42,786 bases of DNA from Clostridia bacterium (GCA_029101305.1 JAQXQS010000170.1:1-42786), one strand, 5' to 3'; shown: positions 22,323-31,355, counted from the first letter of the stretch. Program-made: numbers and translations. Notes: a model not told the origin generated them from the letters alone.

Positions 22323-24287
22323 TTATTTCTCCACCATATAATCCTTAATCACATCATGATCCCGCAATACCTTTTCTACCAGTGTTCCCTTAATTGCTTT
22401 CAGCAGCGGTTTCTTCACCAGGTTCAGCGGTCCTGGGAGCTCGATTTCAAGTGGGGATCTGCCGTCCATAAGTTTCACGCTGGCGTCAAGAAGCTCTCTC
22501 ACATCATAAACGCTTCCCCACACTTCCGGAACGCCACGGTCTACGCCCATAAGGCCATATACCGCCTCCATTGCAGTACGAACGGAATACTCTGTGGTGA
22601 AAATGGTATCTCTTGGAGTCTCAGCGAACTGTCCAAGGAATGCGAAGTTTACACAGCCATCCGGGATAACATCCGGTCTGTCACCTTTTGCTCTTGGCAT
22701 GAAGAATGCGGTAATGTAAGGCATCATGGTCGGTACGCAAACTGCGCTGTTCTCAGCCAGATCCTCAATCTGATCGGTCGGTACACCAAGATGATACAGC
22801 CACTCTTCTGTGATTTCTTTACCGGTACAGTCTTTCATCGGTTTCTTTACATAGTCGCCAGGTACATCTGTGAAAAGACCATAAACCCAGACGCACACTT
22901 TATCTTTGTCCTGATCCTTGAACTGACCCTGACGGTTGATGGTCCAGCTTAACAGCCAGCTGGAATCCTGGCAGCTTACGATACCGCCGGTAACAACCTT
23001 TCCGCTCTTCGGATCTCTCTTGCAGATGTCTGTGATATAAGGAATGATCTTGTCATCCAGTGTGGTAACCGTTGCAGATTCCCAGTTTGTTTTTGCAATA
23101 TCAGAACAGAATTTCTCCGGATGTCCGAAGGACGGATCCTGTTTCGCAATGTTTTTCCAAAGGCTCCAGCAACCGCTTGTACGAACCTCAGCATCTCCGT
23201 TTGGAGCGTGATTCTGATCCCCGTAAATGGTTCCCTCTGTACAACTTCCGTTGGTAACAAATACATAATCATTTTCTGTAAGGAGGATTCCCTTCTCCAC
23301 GCCTTTTATCTTACACTCAATGGCTGTTGCCACTTTTTTGCCATCATGGATATCAAAAATTACGTTAGTTACCTCTGTGTTAAACTGGAAGTCAACGCCT
23401 GCATCTTCCAGATATTTCTTCATTGGAAGAATCAGGGACTCATACTGGTTGTATTTGGTGAATTTCAGGGCACTGAAATCCGGAAGTCCGCCGATGTGGT
23501 GGATGAAACGCTGGATATAAAGCTTCATTTCCAGTGCGCTGTGCCAGTTTTCAAATGCGAACATGGTTCTCCAATATAACCAGAATGTGGAATTCAACAC
23601 CTCATCATCGAATACATCCTCAATGGTCTTATCGTAAAGATCCTCATCCTTTGTGAAGAACAGCTTCATGATCTCCATGCAGCCCTTCTGGCTAAGGTTG
23701 AATTTTCCATCTGTGTGAGCATCTTTGCCCTGATTTACAGTTGCACGGCAAAGGGAGTAGTTCGGATCATGTTTATTCAGCCAATAGTACTCGTCCAGAA
23801 CAGATGCGCCCGGTTTTTCCAGGGATGGAATGCTGTGGAAAAGATCCCAGAGACATTCGAAATGGTTTTCCATTTCACGGCCGCCTCGCATTACATATCC
23901 TCTCATCGGATCAAAGATACCGTCGCAGGCACCTCCTGCGATGTCCATTGCTTCCAGAATGTGAATGTGATCACCAGGCATCTGTGCGTCTCTTACCAGG
24001 AAGCAGGCTGCTGCCAGGGAGGCAAGTCCGCTTCCTACCAGATAGGCATGCTTGTCATCCACACCTTCCGGTTTCTCCGGACGGGCAAATGCTTCGTAGT
24101 TACCGTTTGTATAATAAATGCCTTTGCTGTTTTTCTCGTTTTTACCACGTTCTGTATTGCGGTAATTCGGGTCTACATGTGCTTCTGTGATTTTTTTCTC
24201 CTCACGGCTCTTATTTGCCAGGACTGCTGCTCCGGCACCTGCTGCGGCAAGTGCTGCCACACTTAATACGGAATGTTTCTTTGACAT
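22323..24287 (-). CDS. ohyA: Oleate hydratase (FAD-dependent)
   Basis: A 654-residue member of the myosin-cross-reactive antigen family, which adds water across the cis-9 double bond of oleic (and linoleic) acid to make 10-hydroxy fatty acids. Visible are the FAD-binding loop LVGSGLASLAAACFLVRD (83-100), LEAMDIAGGACDG (111-123), and the RGGREMENHFECLWDL stretch (134-149) that holds the catalytic glutamate region in characterised members. The N terminus (6-24) is a strongly hydrophobic Ala/Val segment followed by KSREEKK, suggesting a membrane anchor not present in all homologues. I chose the ATG at 24287, with AAAGGTGG upstream; a GTG at 24299 is the alternative. A TetR gene on the same strand just upstream is the likely regulator. 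The enzyme probably detoxifies unsaturated fatty acids. Confidence 0.95.
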   Translation of the reverse strand: MSKKHSVLSVAALAAAGAGAAVLANKSREEKKITEAHVDPNYRNTERGKNEKNSKGIYYTNGNYEAFARPEKPEGVDDKHAYLVGSGLASLAAACFLVRDAQMPGDHIHILEAMDIAGGACDGIFDPMRGYVMRGGREMENHFECLWDLFHSIPSLEKPGASVLDEYYWLNKHDPNYSLCRATVNQGKDAHTDGKFNLSQKGCMEIMKLFFTKDEDLYDKTIEDVFDDEVLNSTFWLYWRTMFAFENWHSALEMKLYIQRFIHHIGGLPDFSALKFTKYNQYESLILPMKKYLEDAGVDFQFNTEVTNVIFDIHDGKKVATAIECKIKGVEKGILLTENDYVFVTNGSCTEGTIYGDQNHAPNGDAEVRTSGCWSLWKNIAKQDPSFGHPEKFCSDIAKTNWESATVTTLDDKIIPYITDICKRDPKSGKVVTGGIVSCQDSSWLLSWTINRQGQFKDQDKDKVCVWVYGLFTDVPGDYVKKPMKDCTGKEITEEWLYHLGVPTDQIEDLAENSAVCVPTMMPYITAFFMPRAKGDRPDVIPDGCVNFAFLGQFAETPRDTIFTTEYSVRTAMEAVYGLMGVDRGVPEVWGSVYDVRELLDASVKLMDGRSPLEIELPGPLNLVKKPLLKAIKGTLVEKVLRDHDVIKDYMVEK

Positions 24288-24348
24288 AAAAATTACCACC
24301 TTTCTGTAGTTTACAGTTATCTGCGCTTATTCGCGTTCCGACTCATCA

Positions 24349-24370
24349 AATCTGCTTTTTAATGCAGATT
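24349..24370 (-). other. Small hairpin in the ohyA leader
   Basis: AATCTGC and GCAGATT (7 bp, perfect) flank an 8-nt loop, about 60 nt ahead of the ohyA start. No T run follows on the minus strand. Confidence 0.4.
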
Positions 24371-24409
24371 ATCTTGTCTTTCTTGTTACTTAGTATTTCC
24401 TATTTCCGT

Positions 24410-24429
24410 TCACAGAAAACATTCTGTGA
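24410..24429. promoter_or_regulatory. Palindrome, candidate TetR operator
   Basis: TCACAGA and TCTGTGA are perfect 7-bp arms with a 6-bp spacer, in the ohyA upstream region. A TetR gene ends 170 bp away. Spacing and size suit a dimeric TetR protein, but no second copy near the TetR promoter was identified. Confidence 0.45.
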
Positions 24430-24489
24430 GATTTTTTTGTTTCTGATCGTATTCTATATCTAAACTATTTTTTCCTCAATTTACAAAAT

Positions 24490-24522
24490 AAGACGGATGA
24501 CAAAAAACTTATCATCCGCCTT
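24490..24522. terminator. Terminator of the TetR gene
   Basis: AAGACGGATGA (24490-24500) pairs with TCATCCGCCTT (24512-24522) with one wobble. T-rich sequence follows on both strands, and it lies about 75 nt past the TetR stop. Confidence 0.75.
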
Positions 24523-24597
24523 GTTTTGTAAAGTTACTTGTAAAAAATCAGGATGTGTTCCGAAGTCAGCTGCAGCAGCTTTACGGTAGCCTGAAAG

Positions 24598-25158
24598 CTA
24601 TCTGTGTTTCTCCATATTCCGCAAAGAATTCCCAATATTTCCATGCATGGTCACACTGATCAGATCCGCCATTTCCTTGGGCGGTTCTTTCATTCCCCGT
24701 TTGATCCAGTCCAGCATTACGCCTACGAAGCTGTATTTATAAAAATCTGCGATAAATTTCTTCTGTTCCTCTGTCACCATCAGATTTTCACTTTGCTCTT
24801 CTACCACATCCTCGATCAGCTGATAGGTCAGACTGTACAGGTAATTTTCCACCCGTTCCCGGCTTACCGTGCGGTACACATTCATAATAAACGGTTTATT
24901 CTCCAGAACTGCCTCGAATATCTGGAGAAGTCCCTCCTGCCAGGTATCATACGTCTTTTTCCCCTGCAAAGCCCGGGTAGCGTCCTCGATACAGGACCAT
25001 TCTACCAGATCATAAATATCCTTGAAATGATAGTAGAAAGCCATCCGGCTGATTCCGCAGTCAGCAGTCAGATCACTGATGGTGATCTTATCCAAAGGCT
25101 TCTGAAGGAGAAATTTCTTCAGGGAATCTTCCAGTGCGTTTTTCGTAATATTGTTCAT
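24598..25158 (-). CDS. TetR/AcrR-family regulator (DhaS-like)
   Basis: A 186-residue repressor-type protein. The N-terminal HTH (about 8-55) reads ITISDLTADCGISRMAFYYHFKDIYDLVEW, the typical TetR recognition-helix pattern with YYHFKD. The C-terminal ligand domain (60-180) resembles the TetR_C type found in DhaS-like regulators of Firmicutes. CAGGAGGAG precedes the ATG. The gene is upstream of and codirectional with the oleate hydratase, separated by a terminator and a palindrome that could be its operator, so a fatty acid is a plausible effector. This regulatory link is inferred from position. Confidence 0.9.
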   Translation of the reverse strand: MNNITKNALEDSLKKFLLQKPLDKITISDLTADCGISRMAFYYHFKDIYDLVEWSCIEDATRALQGKKTYDTWQEGLLQIFEAVLENKPFIMNVYRTVSRERVENYLYSLTYQLIEDVVEEQSENLMVTEEQKKFIADFYKYSFVGVMLDWIKRGMKEPPKEMADLISVTMHGNIGNSLRNMEKHR

Positions 25159-25215
25159 TCAGATGTGCTCCTCCTGGTTTTTGTGATTGTGTATTGCAGT
25201 CAATAACTTACTCTC

Positions 25216-25244
25216 TTTATAATTCTTTTGTTAAATCTTGTCAA
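25216..25244 (-). promoter_or_regulatory. Promoter of the TetR gene
   Basis: A consensus TTGACA (25239-25244) and TATAAA (25216-25221) on the minus strand are separated by 17 bp, about 60 bp before the start codon. Confidence 0.8.
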
Positions 25245-25293
25245 CCTTCCTTTCTCCTGCAAACCGTAATGTATTTCTACCGGGTTTATTTTC

Positions 25294-25322
25294 TTTACAA
25301 GAAAAAGCCACAATGCTACAAT
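25294..25322 (+). promoter_or_regulatory. Promoter of the aminoacyl-tRNA deacylase gene
   Basis: TTTACA (25294-25299) and TACAAT (25317-25322) are 17 bp apart. The short leader then contains two small hairpins (GTGCC/GGCAC and GCCC/GGGC) directly ahead of the ribosome binding site. Confidence 0.65.
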
Positions 25323-25399
25323 ACTTTTCAGATAACCGACGATAAAAAGAATGTGCCTTGGCACAGCCCCTCACAAGGGCAGACTATAAGGAGAACACT

Positions 25400-25951
25400 A
25401 TGGAACTAAAGCTTGAGAACGGACGTCCCGCAGATACCACGGGAAGACTTGAAAAAGAAGTGCGTACTTATGATTTTCTTGATGCGCTTCAGGTACCTTA
25501 CCAGAGAATTGACCATGAAGCCCTGATGACAATTGAAGCTTGTAAAGACGTGGATAAAGCACTTGATGCAATGATCTGCAAAAACCTTTTCCTCTGCAAC
25601 CGCCAGGAAACTAATTTTTACCTGCTGCTCCTTCCAGGAGACAAGAAGTTTAAGACGAAAGAAGTGTCTTCCCAGCTGGGAGTTGCCAGACTTTCCTTCG
25701 GAAATGAAACCTATATGGAGAAATTCCTTGATATTACACCAGGTTCTGTCAGTGTACTGGGACTTATGAATGACAAAGAAAATCACGTACAGCTGCTGAT
25801 CGACGAAGATCTTCTGAAAGAACCCTATATAGGCTGTCACCCTTGCATTAACACTTCCAGCCTGAAAATTGATATGAAAGATATGATGGAAAAGATCATT
25901 CCGGCGATGAACCATAAACCGGTTTTCGTGAAGCTGGGACAGCAAGAATAG
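25400..25951 (+). CDS. YbaK/ProX-type aminoacyl-tRNA deacylase
   Basis: A 183-residue trans-editing protein of the YbaK/ProXp family, which hydrolyses mischarged tRNA (for example Ala-tRNAPro or Cys-tRNAPro). The core reads VPYQRIDHEALMTIEACKDVDKAL at about 30-53, with a conserved ICKNLFL and Lys-rich DKKFKTKEVS, and ends with the CHPCINTSSLKI segment matching the G-x-x-P-x loop of ProX-like enzymes. AAGGAGA places the start at 25400; upstream in-frame codons are not used. It is a single gene with its own promoter and a convergent terminator. It may be annotated as 'prolyl-tRNA deacylase domain protein'. Substrate amino acid is not certain. Confidence 0.88.
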   Translation: MELKLENGRPADTTGRLEKEVRTYDFLDALQVPYQRIDHEALMTIEACKDVDKALDAMICKNLFLCNRQETNFYLLLLPGDKKFKTKEVSSQLGVARLSFGNETYMEKFLDITPGSVSVLGLMNDKENHVQLLIDEDLLKEPYIGCHPCINTSSLKIDMKDMMEKIIPAMNHKPVFVKLGQQE

Positions 25952-26004
25952 TTACTGTACAGTTCCCTTCACCGTTACCCCCCATATCTGCTGCAGGCAC
26001 TTTT

Positions 26005-26071
26005 TAATAGGATGTTAGAGCCTTTTCAAACACTCTCCATAAGAGAGACATTCGGCTCCTGACATCCTATT
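26005..26071. terminator. Hairpin between convergent genes
   Basis: AATAGGATGTTAGAGCC pairs with GGCTCCTGACATCCTATT, with an inner CTCT/AGAG hairpin. It lies between the plus-strand deacylase and the minus-strand ATPase. T runs are short, so termination strength is uncertain. Confidence 0.6.
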
Positions 26072-26092
26072 TACTTCACAGCCAGAAGGTCT

Positions 26093-27499
26093 TTATCCTT
26101 TCTGACCAAGTACCTTCATAATTTCTTCAAAATCCACCAGCTTTACATTTCCCAGATTCTCTGCTGCCTCTACACAGCCCTCCGTAAAACCACTTTTTGA
26201 AAACAAATACAGGCAGGTGCTGGAATAATGAAACAGCTGACTGCGCGATATCAGAGTCTCCAGAACTCCCACATCCACTTTCTCATTTTTCCATTTACAC
26301 TCAGCAAATAAAGCAGTATTCTTATCTCCTTCCCCCATAATGTCAATCTCCGTCTGACTTCTGGTTCTCGGATCATTCCCCCACCAGCGCCCTAAATCGG
26401 AAAATTCCACCTGACATTCACCTGTTAACAACAGCTTCCAGAGATACTGCCGGCATATTTCTTCAAACACCAACCCCATATATTCGGACAAATGTGATTT
26501 GATTCTGCTATATGCCAAATCCGTTGCACCTCTGGCTATAATCGAACTGTTTTCCGGCACAAAACGATACCAGAAACGGAATAGATTATCATCTATCTTA
26601 TATATTGACTTCTTTGAGTTATTTTCTCCATAAGGGTTCTCTTTCTCAATAAGACCAAGTGCTATCAGATTCTTCAGATATGTGGAACAGGTGCCGGTGT
26701 TCTCTCCTACTTTCGTGGAAATCTCAGACAAGCGCGTAGCTCCCATAGCAATCGCCGTAATAATCGCATTATAAAGTGCCGGCTCACGCACTTCCTGTTT
26801 CAAAAGATTTTCCGGTTCTTCAAATAAAGAAGAGGTAGGATTCAAAAAAGTATTTTTAATATTCTCTTCCACATTCAAATCGCTTCGTACCTGCAGCAAA
26901 TACTGAGGAGTCCCCCCTACCATTCCATATAGCAAAGCTTTATCCTCATCCGAAAACTTCTCCAGGTATCTGCAAGTGTCCTCGAAATCAAAAGGCTGTA
27001 TTTTCATCTGTGCTGTACGTCTGCCATATAAAGGAGCCTTATATGCTAATACATGATCCTCCATATAAGACATGGACGAGCCGCACAAGATAAGCATCAG
27101 CCTGGAATTATCCTTATATTTGTCGATCAGCATCTGCAAAGTAGATGCCAGACTCTCTGATGCACGCGCTACATAAGGATATTCGTCAATCGCAAGAACC
27201 AGGCGCTCATTCTCTCCTAATTTAAATACATATTCCAAAGCAGCCTGAAAGGAAGAAAAAGAAGTATCCGCCAGAATCCCGGAACTATATTCCAGAATAC
27301 TCTTACTGAAATTCTCCAGGTTCTGCTTCTCATTACTCTCTACTCCCATGAAATAAACAGCTTTTTTATCTTTAATAAATTCACTGATAAGCGCTGTCTT
27401 CCCTACCCGGCGGCGGCCATATATGACTGCAAATTCAAACTTTTCAGATGTATATAAACGATTCAACGCCGTCAAATCTCTCTCTCTTCCTATAAACAT
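26093..27499 (-). CDS. AAA+ ATPase with C-terminal DUF234 nuclease-like domain
   Basis: A 468-residue ATPase of the archaeal-type STAND/AAA family (ATPase_2 plus DUF234). Visible are Walker A GRRRVGKT (28-35), Walker B LVLAIDEYPY (100-109, Asp105/Glu106), and a sensor-like LMLILCGSS. A winged-helix segment (about 245-300) follows, and then a C-terminal domain with TEIDIMGEGDKNTALFAECKW resembling a PD-(D/E)XK fold. The biological role of this family is not established; members are often single, mobile-looking genes. AGGGGGG lies before the ATG. A large palindrome overlaps the -35 box, suggesting autoregulation through the winged helix. It has no conserved partner here. Confidence 0.88.
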   Translation of the reverse strand: MFIGRERDLTALNRLYTSEKFEFAVIYGRRRVGKTALISEFIKDKKAVYFMGVESNEKQNLENFSKSILEYSSGILADTSFSSFQAALEYVFKLGENERLVLAIDEYPYVARASESLASTLQMLIDKYKDNSRLMLILCGSSMSYMEDHVLAYKAPLYGRRTAQMKIQPFDFEDTCRYLEKFSDEDKALLYGMVGGTPQYLLQVRSDLNVEENIKNTFLNPTSSLFEEPENLLKQEVREPALYNAIITAIAMGATRLSEISTKVGENTGTCSTYLKNLIALGLIEKENPYGENNSKKSIYKIDDNLFRFWYRFVPENSSIIARGATDLAYSRIKSHLSEYMGLVFEEICRQYLWKLLLTGECQVEFSDLGRWWGNDPRTRSQTEIDIMGEGDKNTALFAECKWKNEKVDVGVLETLISRSQLFHYSSTCLYLFSKSGFTEGCVEAAENLGNVKLVDFEEIMKVLGQKG

Positions 27500-27528
27500 A
27501 TAGATTCCCCCCTCGTTTTTCTCTTATC

Positions 27529-27557
27529 AGTTTAACACTTCACTGCAATTTAGTCAA
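27529..27557 (-). promoter_or_regulatory. Promoter of the DUF234 ATPase gene
   Basis: On the minus strand TTGACT (27552-27557) and TAAACT (27529-27534) are separated by 17 bp. The -35 box is inside the palindrome at 27542-27599. Confidence 0.6.
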
Positions 27558-27599
27558 TTACGATTTAGTAAATCATAATTGACTAAATCGTATTGCAGT
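27542..27599. promoter_or_regulatory. Large palindrome overlapping the ATPase promoter
   Basis: The central arms (27550-27566 and 27570-27586) are 17 bp with one mismatch and a 3-nt loop. Outer ACTGCAAT/ATTGCAGT arms extend the symmetry to about 58 bp, with a 4-bp insertion (CGTA) on one side. It spans the -35 box, so it is a likely operator or a cruciform-forming site. Confidence 0.7.
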
Positions 27600-27704
27600 A
27601 ATTCTTAACATAGCAAAATTCTTTCACAGTCTATATTCTGCAAATCATTTTCTGATTATCCATTAGAGCATGTTTGAAAAAGACTTTACACTCTAGTATT
27701 TCCA

Positions 27705-27742
27705 CAAAAAAATAAGCGGATACACCAAAAAGTGTATCCGCC
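27705..27742 (-). terminator. Terminator of the ytfQRT-yjfF operon
   Basis: GCGGATACAC and GTGTATCCGC form a perfect 10-bp stem with a 6-nt loop; on the minus strand TTATTTTTTT follows. It lies about 20 nt past the stop of the last permease gene. Confidence 0.95.
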
Positions 27743-27760
27743 TGCGACATTTCTTTCTTC

Positions 27761-28780
27761 TTATTTACTCTTTCTCTCCTTCACCAGTGCAAATACACTC
27801 TGCAGAACAATGAAGAAGCAAAGCAGAATCGCTGTTACGATATTTGACCAGGAGCTGATCAGCTTTCCATTGGTTTTTACCAGGGTGGAAATGGTACCGT
27901 TGATCAGTACACCAAACAGAGATCCAAGTACATTTCCTACACCACCTGTAAGAAGGGTACCTCCGATGACTGCGGAAGAAATCGCATCCATTTCAAGACC
28001 TGTTGCCTGTGTGGTCGTACCGGCCATTGTATTCAGACAATAGCAGATTCCGCCGATGGAGGTAAGGAAGCTGGAAAGTATGTATGCCTTCATCTGGGTT
28101 TTCTTGACATCAAGACCCATTAAGGTTGCTGACTGCTGATTTCCACCCACCGCGTAAATGCTGCGGCCAAAACGTGTATATTTCAGCATCAGGTAAATAG
28201 CAAGAACTACGATCAGAGCAACCACTACTGTTACACGAAGATATGGGTACTGCATAACGCCCTTTTTGTTCAGATATCCACCGAAAGGAAGGGAAATCTT
28301 AAAGCTGGAAAGCGTAGTAAAGATTTTATCTGAAACAATACTTACCTGCTCTTTACAGATAACCGCTGTCATACCTCTGGCAAAGAACATTCCCGCCATG
28401 GTTACAATAAACGGCTGGATTTCCAGATAAGAAATACAGAAGCCCTGGACAATTCCAAATACCACACCGATCACAAGGATCAGAATCATAAGTGCCGGGC
28501 TGGACCATCCCCCCTGTTCAATACCAACTGCCAGGATCATACAGTCCATGGCAACCAGGGAACCTACAGAAATATCAATTCCACCGGTAAGCATAACACA
28601 TGTCATACCTGCTGTGATACAGATAAGACCTGCATTGTTGATCAGGATGTTCAGAAAAGTCTGAAGACGGGTAAAACCTTTGTCCGCATATACGATACAT
28701 CCTGCTGCATACATTACAAAGAATAATACAATGGTGATCAGCAGCAGTAGGCTGTTGCTGTTTATCTTTTTCTTTTTCAT
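27761..28780 (-). CDS. yjfF: Sugar ABC permease, YjfF-like
   Basis: A 339-residue CUT2-type permease (BPD_transp_2 family) with eight or more hydrophobic segments. It carries the conserved LTGGIDISVGSLVAMDCM motif (about 64-81) and the GGTLLTGGVGNVLGSLFGVL stretch near the C terminus. In E. coli YjfF pairs with YtfT to import galactofuranose with YtfQ and YtfR, and the gene order here is the same. Its ATG overlaps the stop of the ytfT-like gene by 4 nt (ATGA), showing coupling. It is the last gene of the operon. The substrate is inferred from homology and may be another furanose or pentose. Confidence 0.9.
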   Translation of the reverse strand: MKKKKINSNSLLLLITIVLFFVMYAAGCIVYADKGFTRLQTFLNILINNAGLICITAGMTCVMLTGGIDISVGSLVAMDCMILAVGIEQGGWSSPALMILILVIGVVFGIVQGFCISYLEIQPFIVTMAGMFFARGMTAVICKEQVSIVSDKIFTTLSSFKISLPFGGYLNKKGVMQYPYLRVTVVVALIVVLAIYLMLKYTRFGRSIYAVGGNQQSATLMGLDVKKTQMKAYILSSFLTSIGGICYCLNTMAGTTTQATGLEMDAISSAVIGGTLLTGGVGNVLGSLFGVLINGTISTLVKTNGKLISSWSNIVTAILLCFFIVLQSVFALVKERKSK

Positions 28781-29838
28781 GCCCGAGCTGCCTCCTTTCC
28801 GGATTTCTTTGTCAGCTTCTTAAAGAATGCTTTGGCTGGCTCAGCCTGAATAACTACGATAATGATAACTACGATAGCCTTGAATACCGGCGCCTGTGCA
28901 GAGGAAACTCCAAGTGCATACAAAGTTGTGGTGATTGCCTGGATGGTGTAAGCTCCGATAATGGAACCTGCCAGGGAGAATTTACCACCGCCAAGGCTGT
29001 TTCCGCCAAGTGCAACAGAAAGAATCGCATCCAATTCCATGTTCAGACCAATGTTATTGGTATCAGCGGAATAAATCCTGGAGGTTGCCACCATACCTGC
29101 AAGACCTGCGCAAAGACCACAGATTGCATAGCACATCAGGATGATCTTCGAGGAGTTAAAGCCTGCGATACGGGAAGCTTTTTTGTTAATACCAACACTC
29201 TGGATATAAGTTCCAAGTGCTGTGTAACGAAGTACGATAGAAGCAATTGCCACGCATACAGCAGCCACAATGATCGGTGTTGGAATGATTCCGCAGTAAC
29301 CGCCAAGCTTCTGGAAGGACGGTACACGTACATAAACAATCTGGCTGTTGCAAAGAAGAAGTCCAATAGCACGTCCTGCTGACCAGAGAATCAATGTGGC
29401 GACCATAGGCTGGATATTCATATACGCAACCAGGAAACCATTAAACAATCCGCAGATCAGAGTGATCAGAAGACCAGCTCCGATACCAACCAGAAGCGGA
29501 TGTGCATATTCCTGAACGTTTACATTTCCATATCCTGCAAGAATCATACAGCACACACCTGCATAAAGACTCATAACAGATCCAACAGAAATATCGGTAC
29601 CACCGGAAGCAGATACAACCAAAGTCATACCAATAGCCAGGATGGCAATCTCACTTCCACGATTCAGAATATCAATAAGTCGTCCGTAAAGTACACCATT
29701 TTTTATGGAGATCATAAAGAATCCAAGCGGTGCACTGCCCGTTGCAATATCATATACCACGTTGATCAGCATGACCAGGATCATACTGAAAACCGGAAGG
29801 AACAGACGTTTCTGCGTCAGTTTTTTTATGTTACCCAT
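28777..29838 (-). CDS. ytfT: Sugar ABC permease, YtfT-like
   Basis: A 353-residue CUT2-type permease, partner of YjfF in the membrane channel. It shows the VSASGGTDISVGSVMSLYAG motif (about 79-98), the QPMVATLILWSAGRAIG helix and GGNSLGGGKFSLAGSIIGA near the C terminus. The ATG at 29838 overlaps the stop of the ATPase gene by one base (TGATG), with AGGAGGTGA upstream; a GTG one codon earlier is an alternative. The overlaps on both sides indicate one transcript with tightly linked translation of ATPase and permeases. Confidence 0.9.
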   Translation of the reverse strand: MGNIKKLTQKRLFLPVFSMILVMLINVVYDIATGSAPLGFFMISIKNGVLYGRLIDILNRGSEIAILAIGMTLVVSASGGTDISVGSVMSLYAGVCCMILAGYGNVNVQEYAHPLLVGIGAGLLITLICGLFNGFLVAYMNIQPMVATLILWSAGRAIGLLLCNSQIVYVRVPSFQKLGGYCGIIPTPIIVAAVCVAIASIVLRYTALGTYIQSVGINKKASRIAGFNSSKIILMCYAICGLCAGLAGMVATSRIYSADTNNIGLNMELDAILSVALGGNSLGGGKFSLAGSIIGAYTIQAITTTLYALGVSSAQAPVFKAIVVIIIVVIQAEPAKAFFKKLTKKSGKEAARA

Positions 29839-31355
29839 CACTGCTCACCTCCTGCGATTGCTTTCATTACATTCATCTGGTTCATATCTGCTTCATCAAT
29901 CTCTCCAACCTTCTGACCATCACGGAGAACTGCCATACGGTTACAGGTACGAAGCATTTCCTCGATTTCTGAGGAAATGAAGATCAGGCTCTTGCCCTCA
30001 TCAGCCAGCTGCAGTACCAGCTTCTGGATCTCTGTTTTAGTACCAATATCAATTCCTCTGGTCGGCTCATCCAGGATCAGGAAATCCGGGTTTGTGGCAA
30101 GCCATCTTGCCAGGATTACCTTCTGCTGGTTTCCACCGGAAAGCTGCTTGATCAGGGTCTCACGGCTTGCACATTTAATCTGAAGCAGATCGATATACTT
30201 ATCTGCGATCTCACACTGCTTTGCCATTGGAATCTTTTTCAGTATGCCCTGCTTCGCCTGTACTGCAAGAATAATATTTTCCCTTACAGACAGATCTGCG
30301 ATAATACCTTCTGCCTTACGGTCATCCGGGAGAAGCCCCATACCAAGGTGCATGGCGTCAATAGGATTTTTCACCTTTACTTCCTGACCTTTTACTTTCA
30401 AAGTACCGGTCTGGGCACGGTCAGCACCGTAAATGGCTCTGGCCAGTTCGCTTCGTCCGCTTCCAAGCAGTCCGGTAAGTCCGATGACCTCTCCTTTGTG
30501 GATGTCCAGGTCAAAAGGTTTGATAGTTCCTGCATGGCTTAAGCCCCTGGCTTCAATTACCATCGGCTCTTTTCTCTTATCTCCTGTAGTCTCTGGTTTA
30601 ATAGAAGCAAGATCATCAAAATCTTTTCCCATCATGGCTGCTACCAGCTTCACTCTCGGCAGATCTGCGATCTCATATTCTCCAACCAGCTGACCATTTC
30701 TAAGAACGGTGATTCCATCACATACCGCATATACCTGCTCCAGGAAATGGGTAACAAAGATGATTCCTACACCTTTCTCTTTCAGCCGGCGCATCATGGT
30801 AAAAAGCTTCTCAACTTCACGGTCATCCAGTGAAGAGGTCGGCTCATCCAGGATCAGCACCTTACAATCCATATCTACAGCACGGGCAATTGCGATCATC
30901 TGCTGCAATGCCAGTGAATATTCTTCAAGATTACGTGTTACATCCACATCAAGCTCCAGCTGCTTCATAAGCGCTGCTGCCTGACGGTTCATGGCCTTCC
31001 GGTTAACCGTACCAAGCTTTGTCAGCGGTTCACGGCCTATGTACAGATTCTCTGCCACCGAAAGGTTCGGACAGAGGTTAACTTCCTGATATACAGTGGA
31101 AATACCCTTTTTCTGGGCATCCATGGTATCCTTATTTACGATGGGATGATCAAATCCTTCCAGATAGATCTCCCCGGCTTCAAATTTATTTACGCCGGTC
31201 AGGCATTTGATCAATGTGGATTTACCCGCGCCATTTTCTCCCATCAGCGCACGAATTTCGCCTTTTTTCAATGTCAGATCTACGTTCTCCAGTGCCTTTA
31301 CGCCTGGGAAAGTCATGCAGATTCCCTGCATTTTCAATACTACTCCTGCCTCCAA
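29838..31355 (-). CDS. ytfR: Sugar ABC ATP-binding protein (two NBDs), YtfR-like
   Basis: A 505-residue double nucleotide-binding protein of the RbsA/MglA/YtfR type. The first domain has Walker A GENGAGKSTL (39-48), a Walker B VLILDEPTSSLD and a degenerate signature (YSLALQQMIAIARA). The second has an altered P-loop GLLGSGRSEL and a normal signature LSGGNQQKV with LILDEPTRGID. Such asymmetry is normal for this class. The start is a TTG at 31355 preceded by AAGGGAGG; an ATG eight codons later is an alternative. It energises the YtfT/YjfF permeases. A stable hairpin in the spacer after the binding-protein gene may lower its expression relative to that gene. Confidence 0.92.
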   Translation of the reverse strand: MEAGVVLKMQGICMTFPGVKALENVDLTLKKGEIRALMGENGAGKSTLIKCLTGVNKFEAGEIYLEGFDHPIVNKDTMDAQKKGISTVYQEVNLCPNLSVAENLYIGREPLTKLGTVNRKAMNRQAAALMKQLELDVDVTRNLEEYSLALQQMIAIARAVDMDCKVLILDEPTSSLDDREVEKLFTMMRRLKEKGVGIIFVTHFLEQVYAVCDGITVLRNGQLVGEYEIADLPRVKLVAAMMGKDFDDLASIKPETTGDKRKEPMVIEARGLSHAGTIKPFDLDIHKGEVIGLTGLLGSGRSELARAIYGADRAQTGTLKVKGQEVKVKNPIDAMHLGMGLLPDDRKAEGIIADLSVRENIILAVQAKQGILKKIPMAKQCEIADKYIDLLQIKCASRETLIKQLSGGNQQKVILARWLATNPDFLILDEPTRGIDIGTKTEIQKLVLQLADEGKSLIFISSEIEEMLRTCNRMAVLRDGQKVGEIDEADMNQMNVMKAIAGGEQ

